A stretch of 64,000 nt of DNA from Dastarcus helophoroides. Its lineage: Eukaryota > Arthropoda > Insecta > Coleoptera > Bothrideridae. The notes under the pieces were generated by a model. It worked only from the letters and a program-made list of their open reading frames with translations, was not told where the DNA came from and searched no databases. The stretch covers positions 16,765,539 through 16,829,538 of the forward strand of contig CM053330.1 of NCBI GenBank assembly GCA_028583605.1, given 5' to 3'. Every line of letters starts with the position of its first letter. Positions within the stretch are counted from its first letter, which is position 1. Of the stretch, positions 1-11,880 are shown in pieces. The position numbers and the translations under genes were made by a program.

Positions 1-58
1 CTTGCCCCAACACATTTATACCAATAGAGCAGGGTAAATTATTGTTTTTTTTTGTAGT

Positions 59-1069
59 ATGCGGACTTATACAGGAAGAACAACCCGAGGTACTACATCT
101 CGTGAGCTGATACAGTTATAAAAGAAGGTAGAAAAATAAAAACGGTTGCCAAAGAGCTTAAAATTTGTCATACATTGTAACATTACACAGATTTGTATTG
201 AAGTTAAAATCTGGAGACTAGCGAGACTGGTTTTTAGTGAAAAACAGGAAAAACAGATGACAGAATATTTATTAAAATGTGCAACAATTTTCTTTGGTCT
301 ATTACCAAAGGAAGTTCAAAAATTAGCGTACGAATGTGCAGTGAAAGCCAATCTGCATGGTATTCCACCATCATGGCATAGGAATGAAACACCTGGTCCA
401 GATTGGTTGACTGGTTCCTTAAAGACAAATTATCAGCTTTCAATCAGAGCTCCGGAATCCACACGTGCTAGCAGGGCAACTTTGACCCCTTTCGTCACGG
501 ATCGCCCTTTGCCTTTAATGGGAGAATCTCATGCATTTAAAGAAATTAAAGCCCCAAATACCATCGATGGCAATTTAGAAAAAATTCTGGAGAATGACAC
601 TGGAAGAGAATCTCTTAGAATGCATGTGGATTTTTGTCCAGAAGCAGTCCGTCCCTTCCCAAAGGAACCGCCAAGGTTTGGTAAGAACAAGAGACGCCTT
701 AGAAAAGCTGTAATCTTAACAGACACTCTGGAGAAAATGGCCGTGGCAGAAGAAGAGTCTAAGAAGGGAAGGAGAAGTATTGACAATAAAAGAAAGGACA
801 AAGGGTTACCATGGGCCAAAATAAATGGGAAAGGAAAGGGAAAGTCTGTTAAATGACAGGTTCAAGAAACTGAGGATAAAAGTTCTGATCATGAAGAGGA
901 TAGTTTGGAACATTAATGTATTATCTGCTTTGATGGTTACTCGAACTCGCGTTCTGGTGAAGAATGGGAATGTAAGAACTGGGCCCATTCAAGGTGTATA
1001 AAGTTTCTTAATTCATTAATATACATATGTCCAAATTGCAAATGGGAAGAGTCTTGTTGTGATTTATAA
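59..1069 (+). pseudogene. pogo-type (Tigger/jerky-like) transposase remnant with C-terminal zinc finger
   Basis: The reading opens at ATG 59 with RTYTGRTTRGTTSRELIQ, which resembles the N-terminal Psq helix-turn-helix of pogo transposases. It slips frame between about 116 and 170. It resumes with GPDWLTGSL and LSIRAPESTRASRA, the CENP-B-like DNA-binding motif. After about residue 110 of the open part it jumps to a C-terminal tail (VDFCPEAVRPFPKEPPR, then ILTDTLEK). The roughly 300 residues that should carry the DDE catalytic domain are missing. Past the stop at 854 the same frame continues into a zinc-finger-like end: C-x2-C, EEW, then C and WAHSRC, then YICPNC, ending at 1069. In-frame stops lie at 119, 137, 854 and 914. 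The family cuts and pastes DNA at TA sites; this copy is an internally deleted relic. No clear terminal inverted repeat was found; the left end may lie outside the window. Confidence 0.8.
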
Positions 1070-1459
1070 ATAGGTATTAAAATCTTTTTCATCCAACGGT
1101 CGTTTTAAAATTAAATTTAAGACCAAACTGTTACATAAGCAATATACTATTGTTAAAGCCTAAAATACATGATTGCCTTAATAATATAATTGTTTTTCTT
1201 TACAAATTATCCCCCAATAGACCCGGTAACAACTTGCCCCACCTCGTTAACAATTAGGCCCAAGTTGTGGCAACTTGTTACTTTTCGACTTTCTGTATTA
1301 TAATATTAAATATAAGAAAACTAATTAAAATGCACCTAAAAAACTTGTAAAAATCAAAGCTAAATTTATAATTCAAATTCTCCCTGAAAGTACTCATGTT
1401 AGTAACAAGTTTTTTAAAAGAATTTTTGAGCTTGATTGAAAAACGGAACTTTAAGCCCC
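1070..1459. other. noncoding flank, nothing recognised
   Basis: AT-rich sequence after the pogo remnant. It holds ACTTGCCCCA near 1232, which echoes CTTGCCCCA at position 2 in the same orientation, and a short palindrome CAAGTTGTGGCAACTTG at 1261-1277. Neither forms a convincing inverted repeat for the pogo remnant. No gene seen. Confidence 0.4.
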
Positions 1460-2581
1460 GTTCTCCCCTTCTCAAAATTTAAAACTCAGTAAAAATGTTG
1501 AATTTACAAAAAATCTTTTTCTCGAATACCCCAAAAATATTTTTCGCAACATTTTTATGAACATTTCGATCTAATTTATAGAGCAAAGTGAACATTTCCA
1601 GAACCATAAAACCATTTGAGTTAAAAAGCGAAATTTGATGGAAACGACACATATTCAGAAAAACGACAAAATTTTGAAATGAATCTACCGTGTTTGAAAA
1701 AATTAAAAGAGTAGGATTTTGAAAATAAAATCGAAATTTTGAAAAAAACAAATTTTGAGGAACAGGCGAATTTTAGGTAAAAGAATATTTTAGAAAAATT
1801 CAAAATTTCAAAAAAGAAAAAAAAAACAGACGAATTTATAAGGAAAAAGAGAAAAATTTATAGAAATGTTAAATATCGGATATTGAGATAAAAATCAAGA
1901 TATTCTGAAAATGGTAAACTTTAGGAAATCGGTCGAAATTTGTAAAAAAATCAGAATTTAAAAGATTGAAACTTTCAGCTAAATGCTCAGAAAAATTTCG
2001 GAATTTGGACAAAGCGAGAAAACTTTAACATGGTCCAAACATTTTGGAAAGAAAATGACATTTAAAAAAATCGAAATTTAAAAAAAATATTCAAAACCCC
2101 GAGAAGAAGACGATATTAGGAGAGAACTTTTGCGAAAAAGATCTAAAAGAAATCTAAAGAAATTTTGACAAACAAGTTGACCCTTTTAGAAATTTGGATT
2201 AAAAAAGGGTTGAAATTTACAAAGAAATTGTCTTCCTAATTTTTGTTCTTTCACAAAAATTTTAAATTTCCAAAAAATATACATTTTTGTCAGAAGATCG
2301 TCCAGATTTCGAGGAAAAGGTTAATTTTAATAAACAATCTAAAATTTTCAGAGCTAAAAAAGTCGAATTTTATGAATTCATGTGAAGTTTCAAAAGAAAA
2401 AGACAAAGTTTGTAAAAAAATATAGGAAATTTGAGAAAAAGGTAGAAATTTCGAAAATATGTTTCAAGGAAAGGATGAATTCTGAAGATTTCGAAAGTTC
2501 CCTAATTGAATACATATAAATTTTCGGTTTGCTGCATGAACCAGAGGGGGCAAGCATCCTGTTCTATTCTAGTTACGCCTA
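1460..2581 (+). repeat. AT-rich dispersed repeat, family B, copy 1 (left-truncated)
   Basis: This A-rich block aligns by eye with 43770-45129 and more loosely with 33550-33950. Shared landmarks are AGTAAAAATGTTGAATTTAC, GAACCATAAAACCATTTGA and the run ending GTTTGCTGCATGAACCAGAG. The right end AGTTACGCCTAT reads on the other strand as GGCGTAACTAGAATAG, an imperfect mirror of the left end of copy 3 (GCGTAGGCAGGATTTTCTTC). This suggests a DNA transposon-like repeat with short inverted ends and no coding capacity. The left part of this copy is missing. Open frames here are low-complexity artefacts. Confidence 0.65.
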
Positions 2582-2589
2582 TGATTTTG

Positions 2590-2931
2590 GAAGAATTTAT
2601 GTTTAGTTAAAAGGGACGGCAGATCCAGACTAAATAACGTACTACTGAAAAGTTCTGTGCGGGCTGCTGTGGCAAATTTGGCAAAGAAGCAAGTCCAAAA
2701 TTCTCATTAAAGTTCAAGATTTTATTTCCGATAATAATTTCCCTTTTTTATTTTTATTATGTATTTTACTTAGGTAATTTTTAGAGTTCTTTTATTATTT
2801 TTGTTTTGTTAATAGAAACATATTAATTAGTGGTAATCATTTAATCCAGCGTTCATATTTTTCTCACGTGTGGCTGCCCAAAATTTTTACCCTTGTAGTT
2901 GGCCCGCTGCAAAAAAGTTTGCTCATCCCGG
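2590..2931 (+). mobile_element. right end of a Charlie-like hAT element
   Basis: The last part, GGCCCGCTGC then AAAAAAGTTTGCTCATCCCG, reads on the other strand as CGGGATGAGCAAACTTTTTT followed by GCGGGCC. This fits the CAGGGGTNGGCAAACTTTTT style of Charlie-type hAT terminal repeats. The final 90 bp also match the end of the element at 42351-45214 (shared TTCATATTTTTCTCAC). The left end is absent. Confidence 0.65.
2612..2710 (+). pseudogene. hAT transposase C-terminal tail fragment
   Basis: A short open stretch reads RDGRSRLNNVLLKSSVRAAV and ends KKQVQNSH followed by TAA at 2708. It resembles the C-terminal tail of Charlie/ZBED5-type hAT transposases, where an RSRLT motif and a run of helix precede a final QVSH. 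It lies about 220 bp before a hAT-type terminus, as expected for the 3' end of such an element. Everything upstream of it has been lost or replaced by the AT-rich repeat. Too short for certainty. Confidence 0.5.
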
Positions 2932-4379
2932 CTTTAGGAGTTGCTCAAGAAATTATATGAAAATGATTTTACATTTGTTTATTTTGTGCATTAAATCATT
3001 TTATTAACCACAATCGAGTTTTCCAAGCATTTTGTCTTTACAATATAAATTTATGAACTTTTCATGGACTCCCACTTTGGTAACTTCTAGAAGGATTACT
3101 GTCCTAAACAACAGTTTTAGTGCCTTGCCGAATCCGAATGGAGCATTACAATTTTATGGGATGTTTACCGTAAGTCAATAGGATATTACCAGACATGAAA
3201 CTTTATCCGTTAATGGGATTTAATGATTTAATTTCATACTCCATCAAGCAATAACATTTATGGACAAAGTGGCCATGCCGATGGCTTCACATAATACAGA
3301 TTAACGCGCAAACAGTCTGGTGGAAAATTCTTTCATACATCACAACCAATTCAACAATGTTTTAATCCCATTTCTATTGATTTCACACTTACATGAGATA
3401 ATAAAAGAATAATCTATTTTAAATTCGTACTTCCTAAACATATGTGTTTTCCTATGGGAAAAAAACTAATTAATTTGCAATAAATAACGTCACAACAATA
3501 TTTATACCAGACAGAATCGAATGATAAAGAATGTCTTAGAAAACACACCGTTGGAAGAAATATTATTTTTTAAATAAAAAAAAACTATTTGATGACCTGA
3601 AAATTAGCTGCTTGAAAATGGCAATTTTGTTAAAATGTTAGGATGTTTCAAAAATCCTTGCAATTCTTGCAAATAGATGGAGTTTCTTACTACTGTAATC
3701 CTTGCGTATGGCAAAACTTGCGGATCAACCACTAATAAGTTGAACTATACCCCAAAAACCCCATAAACCTCATAAGTCTAAAAAATGAAAAGATTGAAAA
3801 GCAGCTGGCTACAATATGCTCAAAGAAAAAACACAATGCAAAAATCAAAGATCTGAAAGGCAAGATGTGGACTGACGGTAAAATCCAAATAATCCTTTGG
3901 AATTATACATATTACATTTTCAATGGTTTTTGATGATGAAACCCTCCTCCCAATATCAGTTTAGATCTGACTTTTTCTTCTGAATCATACCAATGCGTCA
4001 TAAGCAGGATTCAATTTAATACTTAAATTATTTTAATGATTATTTCGGCATTGGAGGACTATTTATATTTATCATTTGATTTTCTGCTTAGATTTTCTTA
4101 AACAGTTTTCCGCAATACATCTGGTCATAAATAGTATACCATTTGGGACATACCTTTCCAACTTAGAGCAGTTGTAACCTTATAAATGTTCCCTTCATTT
4201 CGTTTATGCTTCTTTATTCCGAAGTAATTGCTGGCCTCCGACCTAAATGCCCCTTAATGTTTCCTACCTTTTAGTCATGGCAATAACAATGAAGTCATTT
4301 ACCATATTCTCAAAGGAGTAATTTAATGAATATGCATTGTGCAACTTCCTCCGCTTCATACCACAATCTTCCGAAGTAA
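2932..4379. other. unique-looking noncoding sequence
   Basis: No repeat, terminal repeat or coding similarity recognised. Composition is AT-rich but more complex than the neighbouring low-complexity blocks. Confidence 0.4.
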
Positions 4380-4830
4380 TATCAAAAGAAGGGGAAAAAT
4401 CCGCGGAATTAGATAAAATCCAAATTAAGGCCTCCGCATCGGCGGAAGTTTTTTTGGAGCTTTGCTCGGAATTTTATTTGTATAATGGATGAGTCGTTTC
4501 ATTGTCGACATTGTTGCCGCCGCAGAACTTAATAAATTCCCTTTCTGATCTTTTTTCTTTCGCGAGCTGGAAGGCTTACATCGACTTCTTATGAATTCGA
4601 GAGATTTTGCATGACAATGGATGGTATTTAGAGCCGCCGATCTAGTGGGCCGCACAAACAAACAAACGAACTTGCGCGTCGTTTGACAAATGAACGTCGA
4701 CACTTGACGTTGAATGTTTCAGTAGTGGCCTATTAGATTTGTGTAAGAAAGGGCTGCAATGCGAAGCTTTTGTTGTCATAATTTCGTAACTGGAGGGTAC
4801 ATGAGAAAGTTACTTGCCAAAATTAACTTT
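4380..4830. other. GC-richer unique noncoding island
   Basis: This stretch stands out by higher complexity and more CG content than its surroundings, for example CCGCGGAATT near 4401, CTCCGCATCGGCGGAAG near 4433, a polyA-free middle, and CTTGCGCGTCGTTTGACAAA near 4671. A 92-codon open frame on the minus strand (4425-4703) has no recognisable protein motif and is probably chance. It may be a conserved intronic regulatory element, but that is inference only. Confidence 0.3.
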
Positions 4831-5859
4831 CTTTCTCTCTTAAACCCTATCCTTATGGTGTTTGCGGTTTCATCCACTTCAGGGTTATTTTCTTTTCGTA
4901 ATTCTCCTTAGTTCAAAAGACAAGTTTACTGAATATCTATCAAGTATGTTGTTGAGGATGCGAATTTGAGAAGCTTTAAGGAATCTAGGGCGATGTCATA
5001 ATTTGTGTACGACTCCACTATATGTAAAAGCTTCTTGAAATAAGTTCGTGACTTGATTTAAATGCATTGAATTTTCCATCGCGGAGAAATATAATCTTTA
5101 TATATTGGGGCGAGCTGTTTGCAAAAATAAAATCTCCTAAAAACCAGAATATACTGCCCTCTCGTTGAATTAATAATCTAAAAAAAGAGAAATATATTCC
5201 TGATACATTCTTGGTACATACGCGAAATAAATTCAAATATTTGGTCGGAAGTATATTAAAGCAAAGCTGTCGGTAATATTTGTATCTTAACGTTAGGTAT
5301 TTTTAGCTATTAACTGAGCAAATATCAATAAACTATCAAGCATACAAACAATACCATAGCTCGAAACATGAGAGCCCTACGATGAGATGAGCAAACAGTA
5401 ATATTTTCATCCATAACAACATACCTGATCGTCAATAAATAATATTGAAATCAAGAAAGACATCGACGTTCCTTAACATCGATGCTACAGAATGGCAATC
5501 ATACGTGTGAAAAATAACCTATTTAAGTAGATTCTGTTGAATATTCCTTTATTTAAGAACATATTTGAGCACAAAAATTTGGAAATTACAATCACAATTT
5601 TAGCATCTAATAAATTCGAAACTTGGAACTTTTTATGCTAGAAATTCAACGTTATGGTCAATACTATAGAAAAAAAAACGAGATGATTTAAAATGTAAAC
5701 TTACAATTTAAAGAATAAATCATAAGTTCTACATAAAACCTACAATTTCTAAACTATTTTTTTTATTTTCGAACGAGTTTTTGAAACTTTAATCTTTTCT
5801 TAAAATTTCCAGGTTATAGTTCCTAATATTTTGTAATTAAAAAAACCTTCAGACGAATT
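4831..5859. other. noncoding, nothing recognised
   Basis: Unique-looking AT-rich sequence leading into the degenerate retrotransposon. No coding or repeat feature seen. Confidence 0.4.
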
Positions 5860-7930
5860 ACCCAAACGCTGAGGTTGTCTTTCTCGATGACTTCAACGTA
5901 CACAACATCCCCTAGTTAAAGTTTTCTTCCCGAACTGACGACGCGGGAATGGTAACAGAGACTTTCGCCATCACCTGTGGACTATCGCAATTAATTGAGG
6001 AACCCACAAGAATTCCTGATGTAGATACCCATCAACATGATCAATTCGACCTTTTCTTTACAATTCTCCAAATTCCTATAAAATCACTGTGACATCACCG
6101 CTTGGAAATTCCGATCACAAGCTTGTAGCAGCCTCTCGCTCGCTTCATATACCACCTCATTCTCAGACACGGCCCCATAGGGTTTGGCACTTTATCTCTG
6201 CAAACTAGGAAGAATTAAGAAACTTCTTTGCATCTTTTTCATGGCAAGAAGTCTGCTTTAACTTAGGCAACCCTGCCTCAGTCACCGAATCCATCACTGA
6301 AACTATCCTGGTTTGTATGGAATGCTCAATTCCCCACTCCCCAAAGAAGTCTGCCTCTTGGTTTAGCAAAAAATGTGCTCGGACTATCAGCTACAAAAAT
6401 CATGTTGTTGGAGAAATGGAGAAATAATCCCTCAGTCGAGCCTCGGACGACTTTTTGTAAACAGGTTATTGACGAGGCAAAAACTGACTTCGATCGTAAA
6501 ATGCGCCACATGCGTCCAAACGATTCCAGGTCTTATTGGAAATTTGTAAAGTCGATTCGAAAGAATTTTACATCTTTAGATTTTCCTCCTTTACTCGATG
6601 ACAATAACAATATTGCGACTACTTCCTAGGAAAAGGCTGACATGCTAGCCTTACTGTTTGCTGAAAATTCTAACCTTGGTTCTCGAAACGCAGAACCTCC
6701 TATTCTTCCTAAGGTTGGCACTTCGATGTTTAAAGTTGTTTTCAGAAAACGCACAATCAGAAAGATCCTCGAGCTCGACACATCGAAAGCTTTCGGCCTG
6801 GATGGTACCTCCGCGATTGTACTACTTAAGAAATGCGCTCCAGAGTTGACTCCTGTCCTAAGCAAATTGTTCACACTCTCTTACAACAAAGGTGTATTCC
6901 CTAACATCTGGAAATCTGCTAGAGTACAGTCTGTCTTTAAAAAAGGAATCTGACTAACAACTATTGCCCTATATCTTTGTTGCCCGTTATATCTAAAGTG
7001 ATGGAAAAGGTTATTAACACCGAGATTCCCAGATATCTGAAGGAGAATAAAATCATCTCGGACAGGCAATATGGCTTCAGACAACAACGCTGAACTGGCG
7101 ATCTACTGGCATATGTTACTCATATCTTTAACTCAGCTATGGAAAAACATGGTGAAGCTAGGATTGTGGCATTAGATATCTCAATGGCCTTTGACAGAGT
7201 CTGGCACTGATCTCTCCTCGTCAAATTAACATATTATGGTCTTCCTCCTGGACTCTGTCATTTGACTGTCATTTGATATCCAATTTTCTCGCTGACAGAT
7301 TTCTTCAGGTTGTTGTCGAATCTGTCTATCCTAGGACTGAATACGAGCACCAACTTTTCTTGGGACGATCATGTGCGCGCCATTTCCAAGTCCGCTTTTC
7401 AGAAGCTAGGCGTTCTTTTTAGAGCTAAAAAGTACTTTGCACCTCATCAGCTACTTGCCCTATACAAAGCTCAAATTAGGCCAACATTAGAATACTGTTC
7501 TCAAGTTTAAAGTTTAGTCCCAAAGCACACTATAGCTCTTTTGGATTCAATTTAAAGAAGAGCAATTTGCCTAATTGGTGACGAGAGTTGGACTTGTCTC
7601 TTTTCTATAAGTTTTATCATAAGAGATGGGAGATGTTCGCAGGAACTAATAGGATTGATCCCCCCAAGGACTAGATTTTTAAGGCATACAAGACAGTCGG
7701 AGACAGCAATTTCCTGTGCGATCCAGCTTGACAGTCAGGACTACTTTCTGCGGAGGCTCTGTTCTATAGAAATTCCAAGCTATGGAACTCGTTACCGAAC
7801 GCAATTTTCCCCAAAAATTACAACCTATCCTTGTTTAAGAAGGCGATTCATTTCCGCATCCTACTTGTGGTGCTTTGAAGGCATAATAGCGTTATCCTTT
7901 GCGGGTGGACTGAACATAAAAAAAAATTAA
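5860..7930 (+). pseudogene. degenerate non-LTR retrotransposon (endonuclease plus reverse transcriptase), Jockey/CR1-like
   Basis: Read across frames, the 5' part gives PNAEVVFLDDFNVHN and QLIEEPTRIPD (5868-6030), the GDFN region of an APE-type endonuclease. Next come SRSYWKFVKSIRKN (6520) and reverse transcriptase pieces: KAFGLDGTSAIVLLKKCAPE (6790), VFPNIWKSARVQSVFKKG (6893), NYCPISLLPVISKVMEKVI (6958), RQYGFRQQR (7060) and the first palm aspartate in ALDISMAFDRVWH (7168). At about 7315 the text jumps from DRFLQVVVES to LGLNTSTNFSWDDHV, removing roughly 100-150 residues including the YADD catalytic box. The C-terminal part (KYFAPHQLLALYKAQIRPTL, then PRTRFLRHTRQ) is present. Many stops and frameshifts show it is dead. 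The clade assignment is tentative. Confidence 0.85.
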
Positions 7931-9792
7931 TTAGGCAGGACATTATATATTTTGTACGTATTGGTATAGCTCTACTATAATAGTGAATAGAATATGTAGA
8001 CACTATTAACTAAGGCGAGATAGAACCTACGCCCCCGACAAAAAATTACTAGCTTTATCGTAAAGCTAACCCCTACCATTTCGATTAAAGTGTTGAAGAT
8101 TTCGAAAGCTTTGCATAGGGCATATTACCTTTTCATACAAACAATTTACGCATACACGAGCATCTATTGTTTAGAAAATTCGCAGACACGTTCGCGGGGA
8201 TCCCCTAATTTAATAATATAAGCTAATCTTGTCCTATATTTTCCATGCTACTCCATTACAAAACTTTGTATATTATCGAAATTTGTAGAAACAGTTTTCA
8301 GCAGCATCGTAATTAGAAGTTCTATTCCTTTTCTTTCCTATTTTGCATCAAAAATTCCTGTTATGTATTAGAAAACTTTGCTGTCAGAGTATATAATTAA
8401 ATACTTCCAACCACGGTCCTGCTTGGCATTTTAAAGCACTAAAGGCTCGTAAGTTTTAATAAATTAGAGGGACAGCACGCAAACTTTACTCTAAGCTAAT
8501 TTAATGCGAGTTTCATTTTCTATCTAATTCCCCTCCATTGTGCTGCTCTATTGTCTCCATCTCGGCGCAAAGTTGAACAAAGAGTTGTCAACTTCTTCTT
8601 CACTAAAATATAGATAAAATGTGTACTAACTACATCATAAAGTTACCTGACTACAAACTGCTTACTTACAGAGAGCTTAATGCTGATTAAATTTTGAGCA
8701 AATGTGATTTCGATGGCGGCAAAGTTGTTAGCTCGTTTTTTACCGGTTAAATATGATTGATTATTGATAGGAATTTCTCTGGCTAATATATTTAATGTCG
8801 CAAATATTCGATTAGATATTGTCATTTCCTCGCATCATTTCACTCTCCGCTCTTCCCTTTGTAATAATAGCAGCCGCGTTCTGGCATAGCAATTTAATTA
8901 TAAGGACCAATGAGAATATCCTATCGATATTGCTCGAAATATGTACGTAAATTGACGGTTTAGTAAATCTTTAGTAATTTTGCCTCTTAAATAAATCATA
9001 ATAATATGTCTGCACTAAACTATGAAATCTAGAAGCTTCCAAGTTTTCATTAAATTTTGTCTTGTATAATTTATAGAATAAATCGTGCATTCGTTCACTA
9101 TCATCCAAAGAAAGTTTAGCCTCTAAGGGAGTGAAAATGAGGTAATAAAATTTACATGTGACGAATGTTTCTCCGCGTTGCATGGTGTCAACAAATAGAA
9201 CACACAATTAAATTTAAGCTTGCCGATAGCATAGACCTTAACAGTTGTAAATCTGTTGTCTGTATCATTGATTCATTTTGTATGTATTTGCTTCTATTTT
9301 CTATGTGTAGAAGTCTCCATTAGCTATCAATAAAAGAAAAGTTATCTGAAAGTAATATATAAAATATAAAATTTAATAAAGCAACATTTAAAATATCTAT
9401 TGTTAATATCAATATCTTGCAAACGGAAGTGTGCGACAATAAGAGTTAAGAGTAAGGTAAACTTTTGTAACCAAAGGGTTCAGGGCAGAATCAAGAAATG
9501 TAGAAGTGCCTAGGCAATCCAAAAATCGGGGCCCGTCTTAGGTATGATGGGGTAGATATCATTTAAATCTAAGAGGTATCATTTAAAACTAAGAAGCTTT
9601 CGAAACAATTCACCAGTGGCATGTCGTGCTTTTATTAAAAAGAGAACCCGATCCAGAACAGAAGTAGCAAATGTAATTTTTTTTAGATTTAGGGGTCGCT
9701 GAAATCGCTTTAAATGAATAACGAATAAATAAATATTATCGGTCATACATACAAATTTTTTAATTTCACATATTGAGGAAAACTAAGTATAA
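7931..9792. other. noncoding; contains a complex stretch with homeodomain-like sites
   Basis: No coding gene recognised. The part 8440-8900 is less repetitive and holds several TAATTA/TTTAAT-type cores (near 8499 and 8893) and TGATTGATTATTGATAGG near 8755, which resemble homeodomain and PBX-like sites. A 20 bp direct duplication around ATATCATTTAAATCTAAGAG lies at 9554-9595. Function is unknown. Confidence 0.3.
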
Positions 9793-10013
9793 CAATTGAA
9801 ATACAAATCTTGTCATCTGAAACCAAGAAAGATTAAAAAACAGAACAAAGGTTGCTCCAAGGTGTTTCGATAGCAAGTATCTCCCTGAAGATGATAGCTT
9901 GGTTATTGAAACGCGTAGAGCAACCTTTGTTGTATTTTTTTAATCTTTCTTGGTTTTAGGGCACAATATTTGTATTTCAATTTTTGAAAACCAAGGACCA
10001 GTCCGTTCCACCA
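9793..10013. mobile_element. palindromic fold-back MITE, copy A
   Basis: The two halves are reverse complements: CAATTGAAATACAAATCTTG (9793) against TTTGTATTTCAATTTTTG (9969), and ACAAAGGTTGCTC against GAGCAACCTTTGT (9919). Five copies occur in this window (A-E). The right outer end reads ACCAAGGACCAGTCCGTTCC; the matching left outer end is lost here. No coding capacity. The centre carries CTGAAGATGATAGCTTGG then TTATTGAAACGCG. Confidence 0.85.
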
Positions 10014-10345
10014 AAAAAAAAAGGATATAAGAAAAATAGGTTTTGAAATTTAACACGAAATTCCCATTTTAGAAATAGAGAATTCGCAAGAAATGGAATT
10101 CTTAGATTTAGACAGAAAAGTAAAAAAAAAATCGAAAAGTTATCGATTTTTGAAGTCTAAAATTTGAACACGGGATTTTAAGATAAATGGTTTAAATTTC
10201 CATACAGAACTTAAGAAGGAACAGACAATTTAGAGGAGAAGGTCAAAATGTTTAATTTAAATTCGAATTTTCGAGAAGAAACCGAATTTTTTGGATTCAG
10301 ATCGACACTTTAAAACGTAAATTAGTTAACTTGAACTAGTTTGCT
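10014..10345 (+). repeat. AT-rich degenerate repeat block (A-rich strand)
   Basis: Tandem-like degenerate motifs such as GAAATTTAACACGAAATTCC and AAATCGAAAAGTTATCG. Same style as family B but no diagnostic ends seen. Confidence 0.5.
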
Positions 10346-10748
10346 ATATCCAAGGCGCTGGTTTATTTTGTAACATAAAAACTACTTTTGAGAATCAATT
10401 TAGGGCGTTCCTTATTAAGGTTGTTTTCGAATATTTATGCTCTCGGCGGCTTAAATGCTTTCTAATTGACAAAAACAAATTTCTTGAAAATTTGAGCTCT
10501 CTATCTCAACTCTAGGATAGTCCGCGTTGTGATCGAATTTTCTTGTAGAAATAACATGGGAAAAATTTTTTTGTTTTTTATTTTTGTTTGTAACTGATGG
10601 TTATGGAGAATACATATTTTTCTAGAAAATTAACGTTCTAAAAAAACCCTTATGCAAAAAATTCGACTATGTAGGCTATGGAAACAAATGTCAACAGTTT
10701 AATATACTCCGGTATTCGCTGAATATAAACTGAAGTAGATATATCAGG
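10346..10748. other. noncoding, nothing recognised
   Basis: Moderately AT-rich sequence between an AT-rich block and a fold-back element. No feature supported. Confidence 0.35.
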
Positions 10749-11185
10749 AGAGTTCTGGACCGGAAGTGACGTAATATCTTTGTTAATCTGTCCTGCTAAA
10801 CAAGTATAATTGTTCGACTAAAATTAACTGTCAGACAAGTAATTTTACAATTAAAACCAACTGGTGGACAAGTAGCTGTGCAACTAAAACTAGTTCATAA
10901 CCAACTGCCAAACAAGTAGTTCTGCCGAAGAACAATTACGTAAACCAAATGGCATCCTGTAGAAGAATACAATGTGGAATAATCTCTAAATCGTCCCATA
11001 ATATAACAATTTACCTACACCTAGGAGTCGACTGGCCTTCTGCCGGAACGTCACTTGGTTTAGGTAATTGTTCTTCCAACAAAATTGCTAGCTAACCATT
11101 GGTTTTGATTGTATAGTTATATTTTTCCAGCATGACAGATTAACAAAGCTATTATGTCTGTTCCGTCAACTGTTCCAGAAGAGTT
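10749..11185. mobile_element. fold-back MITE with internal tandem units
   Basis: The outer arms pair: AGTTCTGGACCGGAAGTGAC (10751) and TTTGTTAATCTGTC (10789) on the left against GACAGATTAACAAAG (11134) and CAACTGTTCCAGAA (11167) on the right. Inner arms also pair: GAAGAACAATTACGTAAACC (10926) against GGTTTAGGTAATTGTTCTTC (11058). The left arm holds four copies of a roughly 33-40 bp unit sharing ACAAGTA and ACTAAAA..AACTG (10799-10930). No coding capacity. Target duplication not determined. Confidence 0.75.
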
Positions 11186-11880
11186 GAGAAAAATGTGAGA
11201 CAAAAATCAAATTCTAAAAAAAAATCGAAGTTTTAATGTTCAGTTTTTGAACAAAAGTGAAATTTTGAAGAAAAAAATCGAATTTTGGCAATAGAGACGA
11301 AATGTCATGTAAAATACCATTTAAACAAGTCTAAAGTTGAGAAAAATGGCAAAATTTTAAAAAATGGTAGCCAAATTTCTAGAAATAGACTCGACTTAAA
11401 AGCATTTTTTCAAGTGAAACTTTCAAAAAAGCGAGTTTAAAAAAAAAGTTGAAATTTTGATTAATAAGAAATGATGAATTGCGATGAAAGAGTGAAAAAT
11501 TTCAGAAATATATGTCCTAAGTTGAATATAAAGAAATATGGAAATATTGGAAAAAAAGCAAATTTTGACATACAAATCGTTTCTACAAAATCGGATTTAC
11601 AAAAGTCGATTTTTTGAAAAGTCCGAATATTTGAAAATGTGAAGAAATCTTGAAAAAAAAACCAATTTTGAAAAGAACGTCGAAATTTGTAAGCTACATT
11701 GAAATTTAGAAAAAAAGTCGAAATTTCCTAGAAAAAGTTAGATCTTTAAATAAGAGTATAATTTAAAAAAAGTCGACTTTTGAGAGTAAAATTACAATTT
11801 CAAAAAAAGGCAATTTTAGAAAGTAATTCAAAATTTCGAGGAAAGGACTAATTTTGGAATGAAGTTTTAAAAGCAAGTCG
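11186..11880 (+). repeat. AT-rich degenerate repeat block (A-rich strand)
   Basis: Repeated motifs such as TTTTGAAGAAAAAAATCG, AAAAAGTCGAAATTTCC and GAAATTTTGATTAATAAG. No end features or coding seen. Confidence 0.55.

Noticed and set aside
1..1277. CTTGCCCCA at 2 and 1234 as terminal inverted repeats of the first pogo relic
   Set aside because: The two copies are in the same orientation and match over only about nine bases.
4425..4703. 92-codon minus-strand open frame
   Set aside because: No protein motif, no splice or element context; basic and cysteine content is scattered. Probably chance in a GC-richer island.
10799..10930. Regularly spaced repeats resembling a CRISPR array
   Set aside because: Units are imperfect, spacers are not distinct, and the array is one arm of a fold-back element in an insect genome.
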